From contig JALOCA010000002.1 of the NCBI GenBank assembly GCA_023227965.1, forward strand, positions 1-64,000: a stretch of DNA of 64,000 bases, in the 5' to 3' direction. How positions within the stretch are numbered: position 1 is the first letter of the stretch; every line of letters starts with the position of its first letter. The stretch comes from Lentimicrobiaceae bacterium. GTDB taxonomy: Bacteria; Bacteroidota; Bacteroidia; Bacteroidales; JALOCA01. The notes under the pieces are model-generated. The model saw only the letters and a list, made by a program, of their open reading frames with translations. It was not told the DNA's origin and ran no database searches. This document shows, piece after piece, positions 42,185 through 51,442 of the stretch. The position numbers and the translations under genes were made by a program.

Positions 42185-43534
42185 ATGATAGATGTAAAAA
42201 TTGATATTTCGAATGCTTTAGGTTTTGTTTCCATGGAAACAATCCGTTCTCTGCAACCTGCTATCAGCCAAAGCCATTTATCTCTGATAGAAAAGACTGG
42301 CAAGGGAAACAATTTTACAGGATGGGTACAACTTCCTCAAAATACCAGCCCGGACTTTCTTTCCACTATTGAGCAGGAAGCACTAAAAATAAAAAAAATT
42401 GCTGAAGTGGTAGTAGTTATCGGCATCGGGGGATCGTATCTTGGCGCAAAAGCTGTAATTGATGCTCTTTCACATCATTTCAGCAGTCTTAAATCTACCT
42501 GGGAAAGTCCCCTAATTTTATATGCAGGACAAAATTTGAGTGAAGACTATATTTCCGACCTTATCGAAATATTAAATACTAAAGAATATGCAATTATAGT
42601 TATTTCAAAATCAGGAACTACTACCGAACCGGCTGTAGCTTTCCGGATTTTAAAAGACCATATAAAGAAAAAGTATGGTAAAAATGCGCTCAAGAACCGC
42701 GTCGTCGTCATTACAGATAAAGAAAAAGGTGCGCTCAAAAAACTTGCTGACGACGAAGGATATACCACTTTTATCATTCCTGATGACGTGGGAGGACGTT
42801 ATTCGGTATTCACCCCGGTAGGATTATTTCCGATAGCCGTTGCAGGATTCAACATCCGCAAACTAATAGCCGGAGCCCAACTTATGCAACAATACCTAAC
42901 CTCGCAATCGGGGATGGTAGTTAACCCGGCTGCTTTGTATGCAGCAACACGAAATGCTTTATATCGTAAAAGTTTTACAACAGAAATATTTGTAAGCTAC
43001 GAACCCCGCCTTTTATACCTTGCCGAATGGTGGAAGCAATTATTTGGTGAAAGTGAAGGGAAGGAATTAAAGGGAATTTTTCCGGCAACCGTAAGCAATA
43101 CTACCGACCTGCATTCAATGGGGCAATATATTCAACAAGGGCAAAGGAATATTTTTGAAACTGTAATAAGTGTAAAAAATCCTGACAAAACAATCATAGT
43201 TCCCTTTGAAAAAGAAAATTCTGACGGCATTAATTTTCTTGCCGGTAAAAGAGTGTATACCATAAACCATAAAGCTGAATTGGGTACACTTCTTGCCCAT
43301 ATTGACGGAGGAGTACCCAATCTGGTGGTTGAAATTCCATCCATAAACGAATATACACTGGGACAACTACTGTACTTTTTCGAATATGCCTGCGCTCTGA
43401 GTGGTTATCTGCTACAGGTTAATCCTTTCGACCAACCTGGTGTAGAAGATTATAAAAAAAATATGTTTGCTCTATTGGATAAGCCTGGTTTTGAAGAAGA
43501 ATCCCAAAAAATAAAAAAGCGTTTATTACTCTAA
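42185..43534 (+). CDS. pgi: Glucose-6-phosphate isomerase
   Basis: A 449-residue isomerase converting glucose-6-phosphate and fructose-6-phosphate, as in the bacterial short form. Conserved blocks: VVVIGIGGSYLGAKAVIDAL, ISKSGTTTEPAVAFRILKDH, GGRYSVFTPVGLFPIAVAGF, FGESEGKELKGIFPA and the QQGQRNIFETV segment. No signal peptide. It has its own -7 box, and elbB follows 13 bases after the stop, so the two are probably co-transcribed. It marks a central-carbon gene between regulatory and lipid genes, with no pathway cluster around it. Confidence 0.96.
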   Translation: MIDVKIDISNALGFVSMETIRSLQPAISQSHLSLIEKTGKGNNFTGWVQLPQNTSPDFLSTIEQEALKIKKIAEVVVVIGIGGSYLGAKAVIDALSHHFSSLKSTWESPLILYAGQNLSEDYISDLIEILNTKEYAIIVISKSGTTTEPAVAFRILKDHIKKKYGKNALKNRVVVITDKEKGALKKLADDEGYTTFIIPDDVGGRYSVFTPVGLFPIAVAGFNIRKLIAGAQLMQQYLTSQSGMVVNPAALYAATRNALYRKSFTTEIFVSYEPRLLYLAEWWKQLFGESEGKELKGIFPATVSNTTDLHSMGQYIQQGQRNIFETVISVKNPDKTIIVPFEKENSDGINFLAGKRVYTINHKAELGTLLAHIDGGVPNLVVEIPSINEYTLGQLLYFFEYACALSGYLLQVNPFDQPGVEDYKKNMFALLDKPGFEEESQKIKKRLLL

Positions 43535-43547
43535 TACCCAACAACTC

Positions 43548-44201
43548 ATGAAAAAATTTGCAGTAGTTCTTGCCGGGTGTGGCACTCTGGATGGCGCCGA
43601 AATTCATGAAGCCACTTTACTTTTGTTAGCCATTAAAAAAGCTGGTGCTTCTTACGAAATATTTGCACCCGATATACCTCAATATTATGTAATAAACCAC
43701 ATTACAGGCGAAGAGATGCCTGAAAAACGTAATATTATGGTAGAAGCAGCCCGGATAGCCCGTGGAAAAATTAAAGAAATAGATACTTTTTGCCCCGACC
43801 AGTTTGACGTCCTTGCTTTTCCGGGAGGAACCGGTTTTACAAAAAACATGTGCAACTTTGCATTCAAAGGAGCAGAATGTGAAGTACATCCGAAAATTTC
43901 CCGTGCTATTTTAAAAATGGCAGAAACAAAAAAACCCATTGCTGCTATGTGTATTGCCCCGGTAGCCCTTGCCAGGGTTTTAAACAATGTACAAATTACC
44001 TTAGGTGCCGAACCTTCCAAGGCAGTGGATGCAATTAAAAAAATGGGCGCCAGGCATATTCCTTCAACGCATGGAGAAGTTGTTTATGATGAAAAATATA
44101 ACGTGTTTACCACCCCTTCTTATATGCTTGATGCAAGTATAACCGACGTGGCAGAAGGTGCAGACAAACTGGTAGCAGCCATACTTTCACATTTAGGATA
44201 A
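43548..44201 (+). CDS. elbB: ElbB-type glyoxalase-like protein (DJ-1/PfpI fold)
   Basis: A 217-residue protein of the ElbB family in the DJ-1/PfpI superfamily. The start KKFAVVLAGCGTLDGAEIHE, the AFPGGTGFTKNMCNFAFKG block, and the nucleophile elbow MCIAPVALA (Cys near residue 134) are typical. Family members were tied to isoprenoid synthesis in E. coli, and glyoxalase activity has been reported; the precise role is uncertain. It is 13 bases after pgi and shares its transcript. A hairpin follows directly that serves the opposite strand. Confidence 0.88.
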   Translation: MKKFAVVLAGCGTLDGAEIHEATLLLLAIKKAGASYEIFAPDIPQYYVINHITGEEMPEKRNIMVEAARIARGKIKEIDTFCPDQFDVLAFPGGTGFTKNMCNFAFKGAECEVHPKISRAILKMAETKKPIAAMCIAPVALARVLNNVQITLGAEPSKAVDAIKKMGARHIPSTHGEVVYDEKYNVFTTPSYMLDASITDVAEGADKLVAAILSHLG

Positions 44202-44204
44202 AAA

Positions 44205-44229
44205 AACCCGTACGTTAAACGTACGGGTT
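44205..44229 (-). terminator. Terminator of the small exported protein gene
   Basis: AACCCGTACGT (44205-44215), a 3-base loop and ACGTACGGGTT (44219-44229) form a perfect 11-bp stem. On the minus strand it is followed by a run of T residues, so it ends the gene at 44285. On the plus strand no T run follows, so it is a weak stop for elbB. Confidence 0.75.
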
Positions 44230-44284
44230 ACCCATCAAATTATGAGAAAATTAGTGTAAAAACATTTCGTCTCTCACAATATCA

Positions 44285-44626
44285 TTATTCATCAAAATCT
44301 GCTTTAGAAGGAACCTCAGGCGCAGATATATTGATGTTACCTGTAGTATCAATATCGGCTGTTGTAGGTATCTCAGGTGCAAGATATTGAAATTCTGCAT
44401 TTTCAATTGGTGCTTCAGAAGGTATTTCAGGCTTTGCTTGCAAAAGAAAGGCAAATGGCTCCAACATAGTAACAATTTCATCAAAACGTGCTTCTATAGG
44501 AGTTGCAGGTGTAAGTCGCAGATAAGAAGGAGGAATACTGTTTTCTGTCTTATTTACTACTGCTGCATTGGCAATCTGAAGGCTTATCATTGCTGCTGCT
44601 ATCATGGTAAAAAAATTTATTTTCAT
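44285..44626 (-). CDS. Small exported protein with Pro-Glu repeats
   Basis: A 113-residue protein with a signal peptide (1-21, ending IANAAVV) and a mature part that has three copies of a short motif: PEIPSEAPIE (66-75), PEIPTTADID (84-93) and PEVPSKADFD (103-112). It is acidic and probably unfolded. No family was recognised. It is 55 bases from a perfect terminator on its strand, so it is likely a real gene with its own transcript. The role could be structural in the periplasm or at the surface. Confidence 0.6.
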   Translation of the reverse strand: MKINFFTMIAAAMISLQIANAAVVNKTENSIPPSYLRLTPATPIEARFDEIVTMLEPFAFLLQAKPEIPSEAPIENAEFQYLAPEIPTTADIDTTGNINISAPEVPSKADFDE

Positions 44627-44966
44627 GGTTTTTTGGTTTTTATGTGGTTGTTTCTATAATCGTGCCAGAAATTTTATTTGTTTGATTTTTAATTCTGTAT
44701 ATTCTTTATAATGTATTAACTATTTTATTTTTGTTCGTTTAGATAAGCAAGTGTTCGTTTTTGTGCACTCTTTGTCTTTTCTGGCTTGTATGTATCAGAC
44801 GTTGTTTAAAAACATTTGTTACATACTAATACAAATATTTATATAACAATCACTATATCTTTAATTTATAATGATTGCCCTGTCTTTGCACAAACAAAAA
44901 AAGAGAAATTGTTTAATACAAAACAATGAATAATTAACCAGAATGCAGGAGTAAGTATTTTGTTCG
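44627..44966. other. Non-coding AT-rich gap
   Basis: No ORF above background, no clear hairpin with a T run and no convincing operator were seen. It holds the promoter region of the small exported protein (no perfect TAnnTTTG box was found) and the trailing end of the rsmI transcript. Confidence 0.4.
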
Positions 44967-45638
44967 CTACAGCTTACCTTCAACAACAATTACGATTTCA
45001 CCTTTTACAGGTTTTTCTTTATAAAGATTGATTAATTCTGCCAGGGTAGTTCTTTGGGTTTCTTCATATATTTTGGTAAGCTCGCGACTTAAACTGGCTT
45101 TTCTTTCGGGTCCGAAAAAATCGGCAAATTGTTCCAGGGTTTTAAGAATACGGTGGGGAGATTCATAAAAAACAAGAGTATAGGGAACTTCCGCCAGCCA
45201 TTTTAATCGGGTTTGCCGTCCCTTTTTGTGGGGAAGAAAACCTTCAAAAATGAATTTCTCGCAAGGCAATCCCGAATTGATAAGTGCGGGAACAAAGGCA
45301 GTAGCTCCGGGAAGGCACTCTACTGCAATACCTTCACGCAAACATTCGCGAACAAGCAAAAATCCCGGATCCGAAATTCCCGGCGTGCCCGCATCACTTA
45401 CCAGAGCTATCGTATTTTCAACGTGAAACTTCGCAACAATGTCTTTTACAACTTTATGTTCATTAAACAGGTGAAACGAAAACATGCGGGTGGTAATTCC
45501 ATAATGGGCAAGAAGTCTGGAAGTGTTCCGGGTATCTTCCGCAAAAATCAAGTCCACCTCTTTCAAAATTCGTAATGCCCTGAGAGTAATATCTTCCAGG
45601 TTGCCTATAGGAGTGGGAACCACAAATAATTTTACCAT
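44967..45638 (-). CDS. rsmI: 16S rRNA (cytidine-1402-2'-O)-methyltransferase
   Basis: A 223-residue SAM enzyme of the tetrapyrrole-methylase fold that methylates C1402 of 16S rRNA. Conserved blocks: FVVPTPIGNLEDITLRALRI, AEDTRNTSRLLAHYGI, ALVSDAGTPGISDPGFLLV and CLPGATAFVPALINSGLPCE. It is about 60 residues shorter than the E. coli protein, missing the C-terminal extension, as usual in Bacteroidota. It starts 6 bases after the M28 peptidase gene ends and is the last gene of a minus-strand group. Confidence 0.94.
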   Translation of the reverse strand: MVKLFVVPTPIGNLEDITLRALRILKEVDLIFAEDTRNTSRLLAHYGITTRMFSFHLFNEHKVVKDIVAKFHVENTIALVSDAGTPGISDPGFLLVRECLREGIAVECLPGATAFVPALINSGLPCEKFIFEGFLPHKKGRQTRLKWLAEVPYTLVFYESPHRILKTLEQFADFFGPERKASLSRELTKIYEETQRTTLAELINLYKEKPVKGEIVIVVEGKL

Positions 45639-45644
45639 TGTTTT

Positions 45645-46937
45645 TTACAATGAGGTTATATATGTTGTGAGCAGGCGAAAAAGATCGGCATATTCTGTTA
45701 AGGGAAGTTTATCGGGAACATCATATAAATTATGGTATTCGGTAAACTCTTTTCCCTGGGTGTATATAAATATGGAAGGAATATTGTTTTTATGAAAATA
45801 ATAATGATCACTCCCCTGTGATTCTCCTCTCTGAAACACCGCATTCAGATAGTTTTTTTCTTTGTTCAGGGCATTTAATTTCTCCCATACCAGGCTATAA
45901 ACCTTTCCGTTTGCTACTCCTATTCCTTCGCTACCCGTTCCTACCATGTCGAGGTTAACCACCAGTTTAATGTTTTTTAATGGGAAAATAGGGTTTTCGC
46001 AATAGAATTTTGAACCCAGTAAACCGGCTTCTTCTCCGCTAAAAGCCATAAAAGCCAGTGAATAAGCTGGGCGATTCCATGGTTGAGAAAAATAACGAGC
46101 CAAATCAATTACCATGGCGGTTCCGCTTGCATTGTCGTTTGCACCGGGAAAATATACTTTTTGCCCCATCTGACCAAGATGATCATAATGTGCACAAAAT
46201 ACAATAAAGGTATCCGGCTGAACAGTACCCGGTAAATATGCGAGCACGTTTTGGCTTATATAATTTTCAACATAATGGTTTTCAATTTGCAGAGAAATAG
46301 TTTGGGCTTTTGCAGGAAATTTTGATTTTTCAATTTCTATCTCCGGATGGGTGCCTACTTTCTTTGAACCCGATGCGCTCCAGCTTACTTTTTCATCTTT
46401 AAGAATAACTACCCCTTTTACCGAATTGACAATAATTTTTCGTAATGAATCAGCCAGGGCTTTTTGCTTTTTATCCTTAATACCTGCAAAATCGTTACGC
46501 GAATACGCCACAAAAACATCCTTTTTATCTTGTTTGCTAAATTTGAACAATTTATTGGGATTTGTAATGGTCTTTTTATCCAGTAATACCAATGGGAAAC
46601 TACCTTTGGTGGAAGGAGAAAAGCCAGCAACCATGTAATCATATCCGGGTACAAGTTTTTTTCCGTCTATTGTTACACTGATTTCTCCATCAAAATTATT
46701 AATTGGAAAACTAAAATGCTGGTAATAATTTTCTGTAAGAGGAGGTAAACCAAGTGAATCAAATTGCAATCTGATAAACGATGCTGCGAGTTTATCTCCA
46801 TTATTGGTGTATCCCCGCCCAAACATTTCGGGTGATGCCAGTTTGTTAATAATTTTTCTTACCAATTCACAATCTTGTGAATATAATAATTTATTTATTA
46901 ATAAAATAATTAATATAAATAAAATAAGTTTCTTCAC
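45645..46937 (-). CDS. M28-family zinc peptidase, exported
   Basis: A 430-residue aminopeptidase-like enzyme with an N-terminal hydrophobic signal segment (1-20, LILFILIILLINKLLYSQ). Zinc-ligand motifs are in order: CAHYDHLGQ (His/Asp), GANDNASGTA (Asp), SGEEAGLLGSKFY (Glu-Glu), NLDMVGTGS (Asp) and SDHYYF (His). The region between residues 95 and 190 is a PA-like insert common in this clade. The protein is predicted to be periplasmic or surface-bound. It is 10 bases from the following minus-strand gene and shares a transcript with rsmI. Confidence 0.88.
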   Translation of the reverse strand: MKKLILFILIILLINKLLYSQDCELVRKIINKLASPEMFGRGYTNNGDKLAASFIRLQFDSLGLPPLTENYYQHFSFPINNFDGEISVTIDGKKLVPGYDYMVAGFSPSTKGSFPLVLLDKKTITNPNKLFKFSKQDKKDVFVAYSRNDFAGIKDKKQKALADSLRKIIVNSVKGVVILKDEKVSWSASGSKKVGTHPEIEIEKSKFPAKAQTISLQIENHYVENYISQNVLAYLPGTVQPDTFIVFCAHYDHLGQMGQKVYFPGANDNASGTAMVIDLARYFSQPWNRPAYSLAFMAFSGEEAGLLGSKFYCENPIFPLKNIKLVVNLDMVGTGSEGIGVANGKVYSLVWEKLNALNKEKNYLNAVFQRGESQGSDHYYFHKNNIPSIFIYTQGKEFTEYHNLYDVPDKLPLTEYADLFRLLTTYITSL

Positions 46938-46947
46938 TTCAATATTT

Positions 46948-47736
46948 TTATTTTATAAAACGACGCGATACAAAAGAATTTAACTTTGCAAGAGAAGGTA
47001 AGTTTTCGTTCCAGGTCTTATCAAACTGTAATTGATTCAAATAATCAGCGGCTTGTTCAAATGTTGCAAAATTATTCAGTTTGTTGATGGCTTCGTCATA
47101 TTCTTTCATATTGCCTTCGAATAGTTCGTTCATAATGATAAATTTATCATTAATACCTATGGCATTTTTTAGATTGACAATTTTTTTCTGCTCCATTTGC
47201 TCAACAAATCTCATATCTTTTTGCTGATTTTTAATCAAATTATCATATAACGAAACCGGGGTATCCGAAGTAGAAATGTTGCGCTGCAATGGTGATGTAT
47301 CAAAAAGTTCTGGTGCCACAGGTTCTATTTTGTCTTTTGTTGCCGGAATCTCTAAATCGGGAAAAAGCGAAACGGTGTTGGTTCTTTCTTCTTCGTTGTT
47401 TGCAACGGGAGTGGTTTCTGTTTTTTCCATTATATTTTCCTTGAAAGCATTTTCGGTGAACTTTTTTTCAACTAAAGTAGGTTGCTGCGCATTTTCTTCT
47501 GGTTGATGCTCCTGAAAATACATCGGGGCTTCATTAGGTTTTGCGACATCAAGAATCTCATTTTCACTAACTTTAACTAATAACGTGATATCCTGGTAAA
47601 AATCTCTTATTTTTTCCAATAAAATATCTAACTCAATTTCCGGAATTTTATTTTCAAACCCGTTCACTACTCTTAGCTGATTTTCAATAGAATGGAATTT
47701 TAAATTGGCTTTATCTCTGATAATCTTTTTTTGCAT
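46948..47736 (-). CDS. Conserved Bacteroidota protein of unknown function
   Basis: A 262-residue acidic protein. The start was moved to the ATG at 47736 because the upstream codon is TTG. An N-terminal helical region (about 1-65) and a low-complexity acidic, Pro- and Glu-rich middle (about 65-160) precede a conserved C-terminal helical domain (about 185-260; AIGINDKFIIMNELFEGNMK and NNFATFEQAADYL). I recognise the C-terminal pattern from uncharacterised Bacteroidota proteins but know no function. It lies 10 bases upstream of the M28 peptidase gene on the same strand. Confidence 0.65.
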   Translation of the reverse strand: MQKKIIRDKANLKFHSIENQLRVVNGFENKIPEIELDILLEKIRDFYQDITLLVKVSENEILDVAKPNEAPMYFQEHQPEENAQQPTLVEKKFTENAFKENIMEKTETTPVANNEEERTNTVSLFPDLEIPATKDKIEPVAPELFDTSPLQRNISTSDTPVSLYDNLIKNQQKDMRFVEQMEQKKIVNLKNAIGINDKFIIMNELFEGNMKEYDEAINKLNNFATFEQAADYLNQLQFDKTWNENLPSLAKLNSFVSRRFIK

Positions 47737-47837
47737 GACATCTGGTTTTATAGGATTAAACAAAATGCTTGTATAAATTTGCTTTCGAAATTCTTTTCAA
47801 AAATAACGCTAAAATTAAACTTTATACATTTTTATTC

Positions 47838-48413
47838 ATGTTTTTAGAAAGAAATGCTGACAAACAGCAACGCAACGGATGGATAGAACTGATTTGCGGT
47901 TGTATGTTTTCGGGCAAAACAGAAGAACTTATCAGAAGGTTGAAACGTGCAAAAATTGCCCGGCAAAAGGTAGAGATATTTAAACCGGAAATAGACATAA
48001 GATACGATGTCGTCAATGTCGTGTCACACGACGAAAATTATATTGTTTCCACTCCTGTGCAAAGTGCTTCCGAGATATTATTGTATAGCAACTCGGTAGA
48101 TGTTGTTGGTATTGATGAAGCCCAGTTTTTTGACTCTGATCTCTCAGCAGTATGCAATCAACTTGCTGACAATGGACTCAGGGTGATTGTAGCCGGACTC
48201 GACATGGATTTTATGGGTAAACCTTTTGGACCTATACCTGCATTAATGGCTACTGCAGAATATGTTACAAAAGTACATGCCATTTGTATCCGTTGCGGAA
48301 ATCTTGCCCACTATTCGCACCGCATCATTGAGAACAATAAATTGGTACTTCTGGGTGAAAAAGACAGCTATGAACCCCTTTGCCGAAGTTGTTTCACAAA
48401 AGCGATACGATAA
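47838..48413 (+). CDS. tdk: Thymidine kinase
   Basis: A 191-residue type II thymidine kinase that phosphorylates thymidine for the salvage pathway. The ATG at 47838 was chosen because the family starts about 18 residues before the P-loop. P-loop [12 protein letters not shown] at 20-31, Walker-B-like [10 protein letters not shown], lid [20 protein letters not shown] and the zinc Cys residues ICIRCG and PLCRSC are present. The gene is divergent from the preceding hypothetical gene and is followed 53 bases later by a LytTR regulator. Confidence 0.95.
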   Translation: MFLERNADKQQRNGWIELICGCMFSGKTEELIRRLKRAKIARQKVEIFKPEIDIRYDVVNVVSHDENYIVSTPVQSASEILLYSNSVDVVGIDEAQFFDSDLSAVCNQLADNGLRVIVAGLDMDFMGKPFGPIPALMATAEYVTKVHAICIRCGNLAHYSHRIIENNKLVLLGEKDSYEPLCRSCFTKAIR

Positions 48414-48466
48414 AAATTTTATAATGATTTATTTTTGTATTTTTAACGATCAATTCAACTTGGAAA

Positions 48467-49213
48467 ATGATAAAACTGGTAATCATTGATGATGAAGTAA
48501 GATCGAGAGATTCAATACACCAAATGCTTGATAATTACTGCAATGATGTTTTTGTGGCAGGAGAAGCCGGAAGTGTAAAAGACGGAATCAGACTTATCGA
48601 AGAGAAAAGCCCCGATGTGGTTTTATTAGATATCAGGCTGCCTGATGGGTCAGGTTTTGATCTGCTACGCCAAATAGGGAAAATTGATTTTGGAATCATT
48701 TTTATTACAGCATACGAAGAATATGCTATTAAAGCTTTTAAATTTAATGCTATTGATTATATTTTAAAACCGATAGACCCGAGCGATCTGGTGAATTGTA
48801 TTGAAAAGTCCAAAAAGGTTGTTGAACGGGAAAACATTCAAGATAAACTGCAAATACTACTCGATAGTCTGGATATGCCTTCAAAAGAAGAAAAAGTCAT
48901 TGTTTTAAGAACTAATGACAGTGTGTATCCAGTGAATATCAATGATATAATACGTTGTGAATCGGAACGGAACTATACTTATTTCTATTTCACAAACGGA
49001 GAAAAACTCCTTGTTTCAAAATCTATGCGCGAATATGCAGACGAACTTGTAAAACATAATTTTTTTCGTATTCACCAATCGCATGTAGTAAACTTGCGGT
49101 TTATTAAAAGATATAACAAAGAAGATGCAACCTGTATCTTAAAAGATAATTCGTTGGTTCCCGTTTCGTGGCGAAAACGTGACGAATTACTCGAATTATT
49201 CAAAAAATTATAA
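48467..49213 (+). CDS. LytTR-family response regulator
   Basis: A 248-residue response regulator. The receiver domain (1-120) has acidic D8-D9 in VIIDDE and phosphorylated D55 in VVLLDIRLPDGS. A LytTR DNA-binding domain (about 145-245) has VYPVNINDIIRCESERNYTY and HNFFRIHQSHVVNLRFIKR. No histidine kinase gene is adjacent, so it is an orphan regulator. It starts 53 bases after tdk, which suggests its own promoter. Its targets cannot be read from the sequence. Confidence 0.92.
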   Translation: MIKLVIIDDEVRSRDSIHQMLDNYCNDVFVAGEAGSVKDGIRLIEEKSPDVVLLDIRLPDGSGFDLLRQIGKIDFGIIFITAYEEYAIKAFKFNAIDYILKPIDPSDLVNCIEKSKKVVERENIQDKLQILLDSLDMPSKEEKVIVLRTNDSVYPVNINDIIRCESERNYTYFYFTNGEKLLVSKSMREYADELVKHNFFRIHQSHVVNLRFIKRYNKEDATCILKDNSLVPVSWRKRDELLELFKKL

Positions 49214-49413
49214 TTTTTTTTTGCGAATATACAATAAACTCTAACGAATAATGCTCAAATCCGAGCGTTTGAAAAATAGTTGCCTTTTCCTTTTTTTAAT
49301 GTTATAATATTGCAAATTGGATATTAGTGCATAGTGAAGGTATTTTTCGCAAGGATAATCTTTTGCTTTGCTCCCATCCTTTGCAATTAATTTCATAAAA
49401 AAATAACCCGGCA

Positions 49414-49692
49414 ATGGAATCCGCATTCAAATTTGAAAGATTCAAGGGTGGAACTTTTTTTCATTCCGAGGTTATTGAAATAAATAATATGTTCATTACT
49501 TACCAAAAACATGGTGTCTTTTTAAAGCCCTGTACCATTGCAATACCCCTAAACTATATTACCGATGTAGAACTTGAAAAAAACGTTTACCGGACAAGCA
49601 TTATTATTAAAAGCTATTCCGATAATAAAATAATGGCACGTGGTTTTTCAAAAAAACAAGCGTTAAGAATAAAAAAACTTTTAAATAATTAA
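49414..49692 (+). CDS. Small protein with a PH-like beta fold
   Basis: A 92-residue protein with a beta-rich sequence: strands KFERFKGGTFFHSEVIEIN and MFITYQKHGVFLKPCTIAIP, a helix-like C-terminus FSKKQALRIKKLLNN. The alternating hydrophobic pattern resembles bacterial PH-like (bPH) domains, but this is a weak match. A terminator-like stem follows the gene. It lies between the orphan LytTR regulator and a phospholipase-D-like gene, with no operon link evident. Function unknown. Confidence 0.55.
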   Translation: MESAFKFERFKGGTFFHSEVIEINNMFITYQKHGVFLKPCTIAIPLNYITDVELEKNVYRTSIIIKSYSDNKIMARGFSKKQALRIKKLLNN

Positions 49693-49729
49693 TTCCCTCC
49701 TTTTCAATTTAAGTAATCATCCACAGCCT

Positions 49730-49790
49730 GAGTCCCGAGTCATTTGCAAAAAGCAATCCGTATCCCTCCTCCCTTTCGGGACTCTTTTTT
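49730..49790 (+). terminator. Terminator with a long loop, after the PH-like gene
   Basis: GAGTCCCGA (49730-49738) and TCGGGACTC (49776-49784) form a 9-bp stem with a 37-base loop, followed by TTTTTT. The large loop makes it less certain than the others. Confidence 0.5.
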
Positions 49791-49853
49791 CTTATCTATC
49801 GTTTTTTATTGTTTTTTTTCCCAATTTTGCATTAGTGATTTTGATAATAAGCT

Positions 49854-50930
49854 ATGGCTGGTTTTGATAATATACGTTTTCAACTTTTTGACGACCCCTT
49901 GAAGTTTTATAACTCCTTACTTGCCGATATTCAAAATGCAAAACAATATATTTATATTGAAACTTATCGTTGGGGAAACGACCAGATTGGCATCAAATTC
50001 AGAGATGCAGTAACTGCCAAAGCAAAAGAAGGGGTTGAAGTAAAATTACTTCTCGATTCCTGGGCGACCCAAGTTACTATTCCTTTTTTTTCCCATCTTG
50101 TTCAATATGGAGGAGAAGTACGTTTTTATAAAAAAATTAAATTTTATTTCGACTTTTTTACAAAAAATCACCGACGCAATCACCGCAAATTATATCTTAT
50201 TGACAATAAAATATCCTATATTGGTTCCCCCAATTTAACTGGATATTCCATCAACTGGAGGGAATTAATCATAAAACTGGAAGATAATATTACGTTTAAA
50301 TTAAAAAAATCATTTTTAGATAGCTATAAAATATATAATAAATACATATTTAATAAATTTTCATTTAAGAAAACTATCCATCATAAAAATTTTGAAATCA
50401 TTCAAGATATTCCTTCTATTTATCGTCAACAAATAAAAAAAAGGTATGAAAAATTGATTTTAGAAGCAAAAAAGGAAGTAATTATAGAAACCCCTTACTT
50501 TTTGCCAGGTTACAAATTGCGTAAGGCAATGATTGATGCTTCGGAACGCGGTGTTGAAGTAAAAATTATTGTACCCGAACATTCCGATGTTCGTAGTGTG
50601 GACATTTTACGAAGCCGCTATCTTGGGCCATTGCATAAAAGCGGAGTGAAAATAATGTTTTATTATCCTAATAACTTGCACGCTAAATGCTTGCTTACAG
50701 ACAATCGTACTTTTGTAATCGGAACCCCAAATTTCGATTACAGAAGTTTCCGTTATCAGCATGAAATTGCCTTGCTGGGACAGCACCCAGAAATCATTCA
50801 ACAGATTCAATTGCATGTTAAAGAAACACTTGGCAATTGTATTGCATTTAATTACGATAAATGGCTTAAACGACCTTTAATTGAAAAGCTTTTCGAACAC
50901 CTGCTTATTCCATTCCGTCACCTGTTTTAG
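49854..50930 (+). CDS. Phospholipase-D-like protein, probable cardiolipin synthase
   Basis: A 358-residue member of the PLD superfamily with two HKD motifs: H110, K112 and D117 (HRKLYLID), and H276, K278 and D283 (HAKCLLTD). Each is followed by a GSPN/GTPN segment, as in cardiolipin synthases and related phosphatidyltransferases. There is no N-terminal TM helix as in many cardiolipin synthases, so it may be peripheral at the membrane. A strong terminator follows. Whether it makes cardiolipin or acts as a hydrolase is not settled by sequence. Confidence 0.85.
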   Translation: MAGFDNIRFQLFDDPLKFYNSLLADIQNAKQYIYIETYRWGNDQIGIKFRDAVTAKAKEGVEVKLLLDSWATQVTIPFFSHLVQYGGEVRFYKKIKFYFDFFTKNHRRNHRKLYLIDNKISYIGSPNLTGYSINWRELIIKLEDNITFKLKKSFLDSYKIYNKYIFNKFSFKKTIHHKNFEIIQDIPSIYRQQIKKRYEKLILEAKKEVIIETPYFLPGYKLRKAMIDASERGVEVKIIVPEHSDVRSVDILRSRYLGPLHKSGVKIMFYYPNNLHAKCLLTDNRTFVIGTPNFDYRSFRYQHEIALLGQHPEIIQQIQLHVKETLGNCIAFNYDKWLKRPLIEKLFEHLLIPFRHLF

Positions 50931-50966
50931 TAATTACTTTACTAAAAGAAAATTTCATTTATAAAA

Positions 50967-50993
50967 AAAGCGAGGATAAATCCTCGCTTTTTA
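50967..50993. terminator. Bidirectional terminator between cls-like and hsp20 genes
   Basis: AAAGCGAGGAT (50967-50977), a 2-base loop and ATCCTCGCTTT (50980-50990) form an 11-bp stem with T runs on the plus side and an A run on the other. It serves two convergent genes. Confidence 0.8.
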
Positions 50994-51019
50994 TTGTTTT
51001 CTATGGTTTCTAAGGCAGA

Positions 51020-51442
51020 TTAAGCAATTTTGATTTCTTTTGTCAAGTTTACAGCCTCTTGCTTTTTGGGCATTACAATTTCCATGATGCCATTTTTGTA
51101 TTCAGCATTAATTTTTTCTGAATCAATGGTACGAGGAAGCGTAAACGAACGGCTGAATGCTCCATACGAAAATTCTCGGCGGGTATAATTGCTTTCTTCT
51201 TCTGTTTTTTCATATTCTTTTTCAGAAGAAATGGTCAGGATGTTGTTTTCAAGATTAATTTTAAAATCTTCTTTCTGCATACCCGGAAGCGCCAGTTCAA
51301 GTACGAAGCTGTCTTTCTTTTCGATAATATTAGTAGCTGCCATGCAACCACAGTTCACTTTGTGCATTGTACCGAATTCTTTATCAAACAAGTTGTCGAA
51401 AATGTCGGTTAAGCTCGGTTGTGTCCATCTGATGAGTGCCAT
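51020..51442 (-). CDS. Small heat-shock protein Hsp20 (alpha-crystallin)
   Basis: A 140-residue Hsp20 that holds unfolded proteins in oligomers. The alpha-crystallin domain (about 35-130) has FVLELALPGMQKEDFKINLE, FSRSFTLPRTIDSEKI and the GIMEIVMPKK end motif, and the N-terminus has a Phe-Asp rich segment. It is preceded by an AGGAGA ribosome site and by 700 bases of AT-rich DNA with repeats. A CIRCE element was not found. The long upstream region could hold stress control. Confidence 0.92.
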   Translation of the reverse strand: MALIRWTQPSLTDIFDNLFDKEFGTMHKVNCGCMAATNIIEKKDSFVLELALPGMQKEDFKINLENNILTISSEKEYEKTEEESNYTRREFSYGAFSRSFTLPRTIDSEKINAEYKNGIMEIVMPKKQEAVNLTKEIKIA

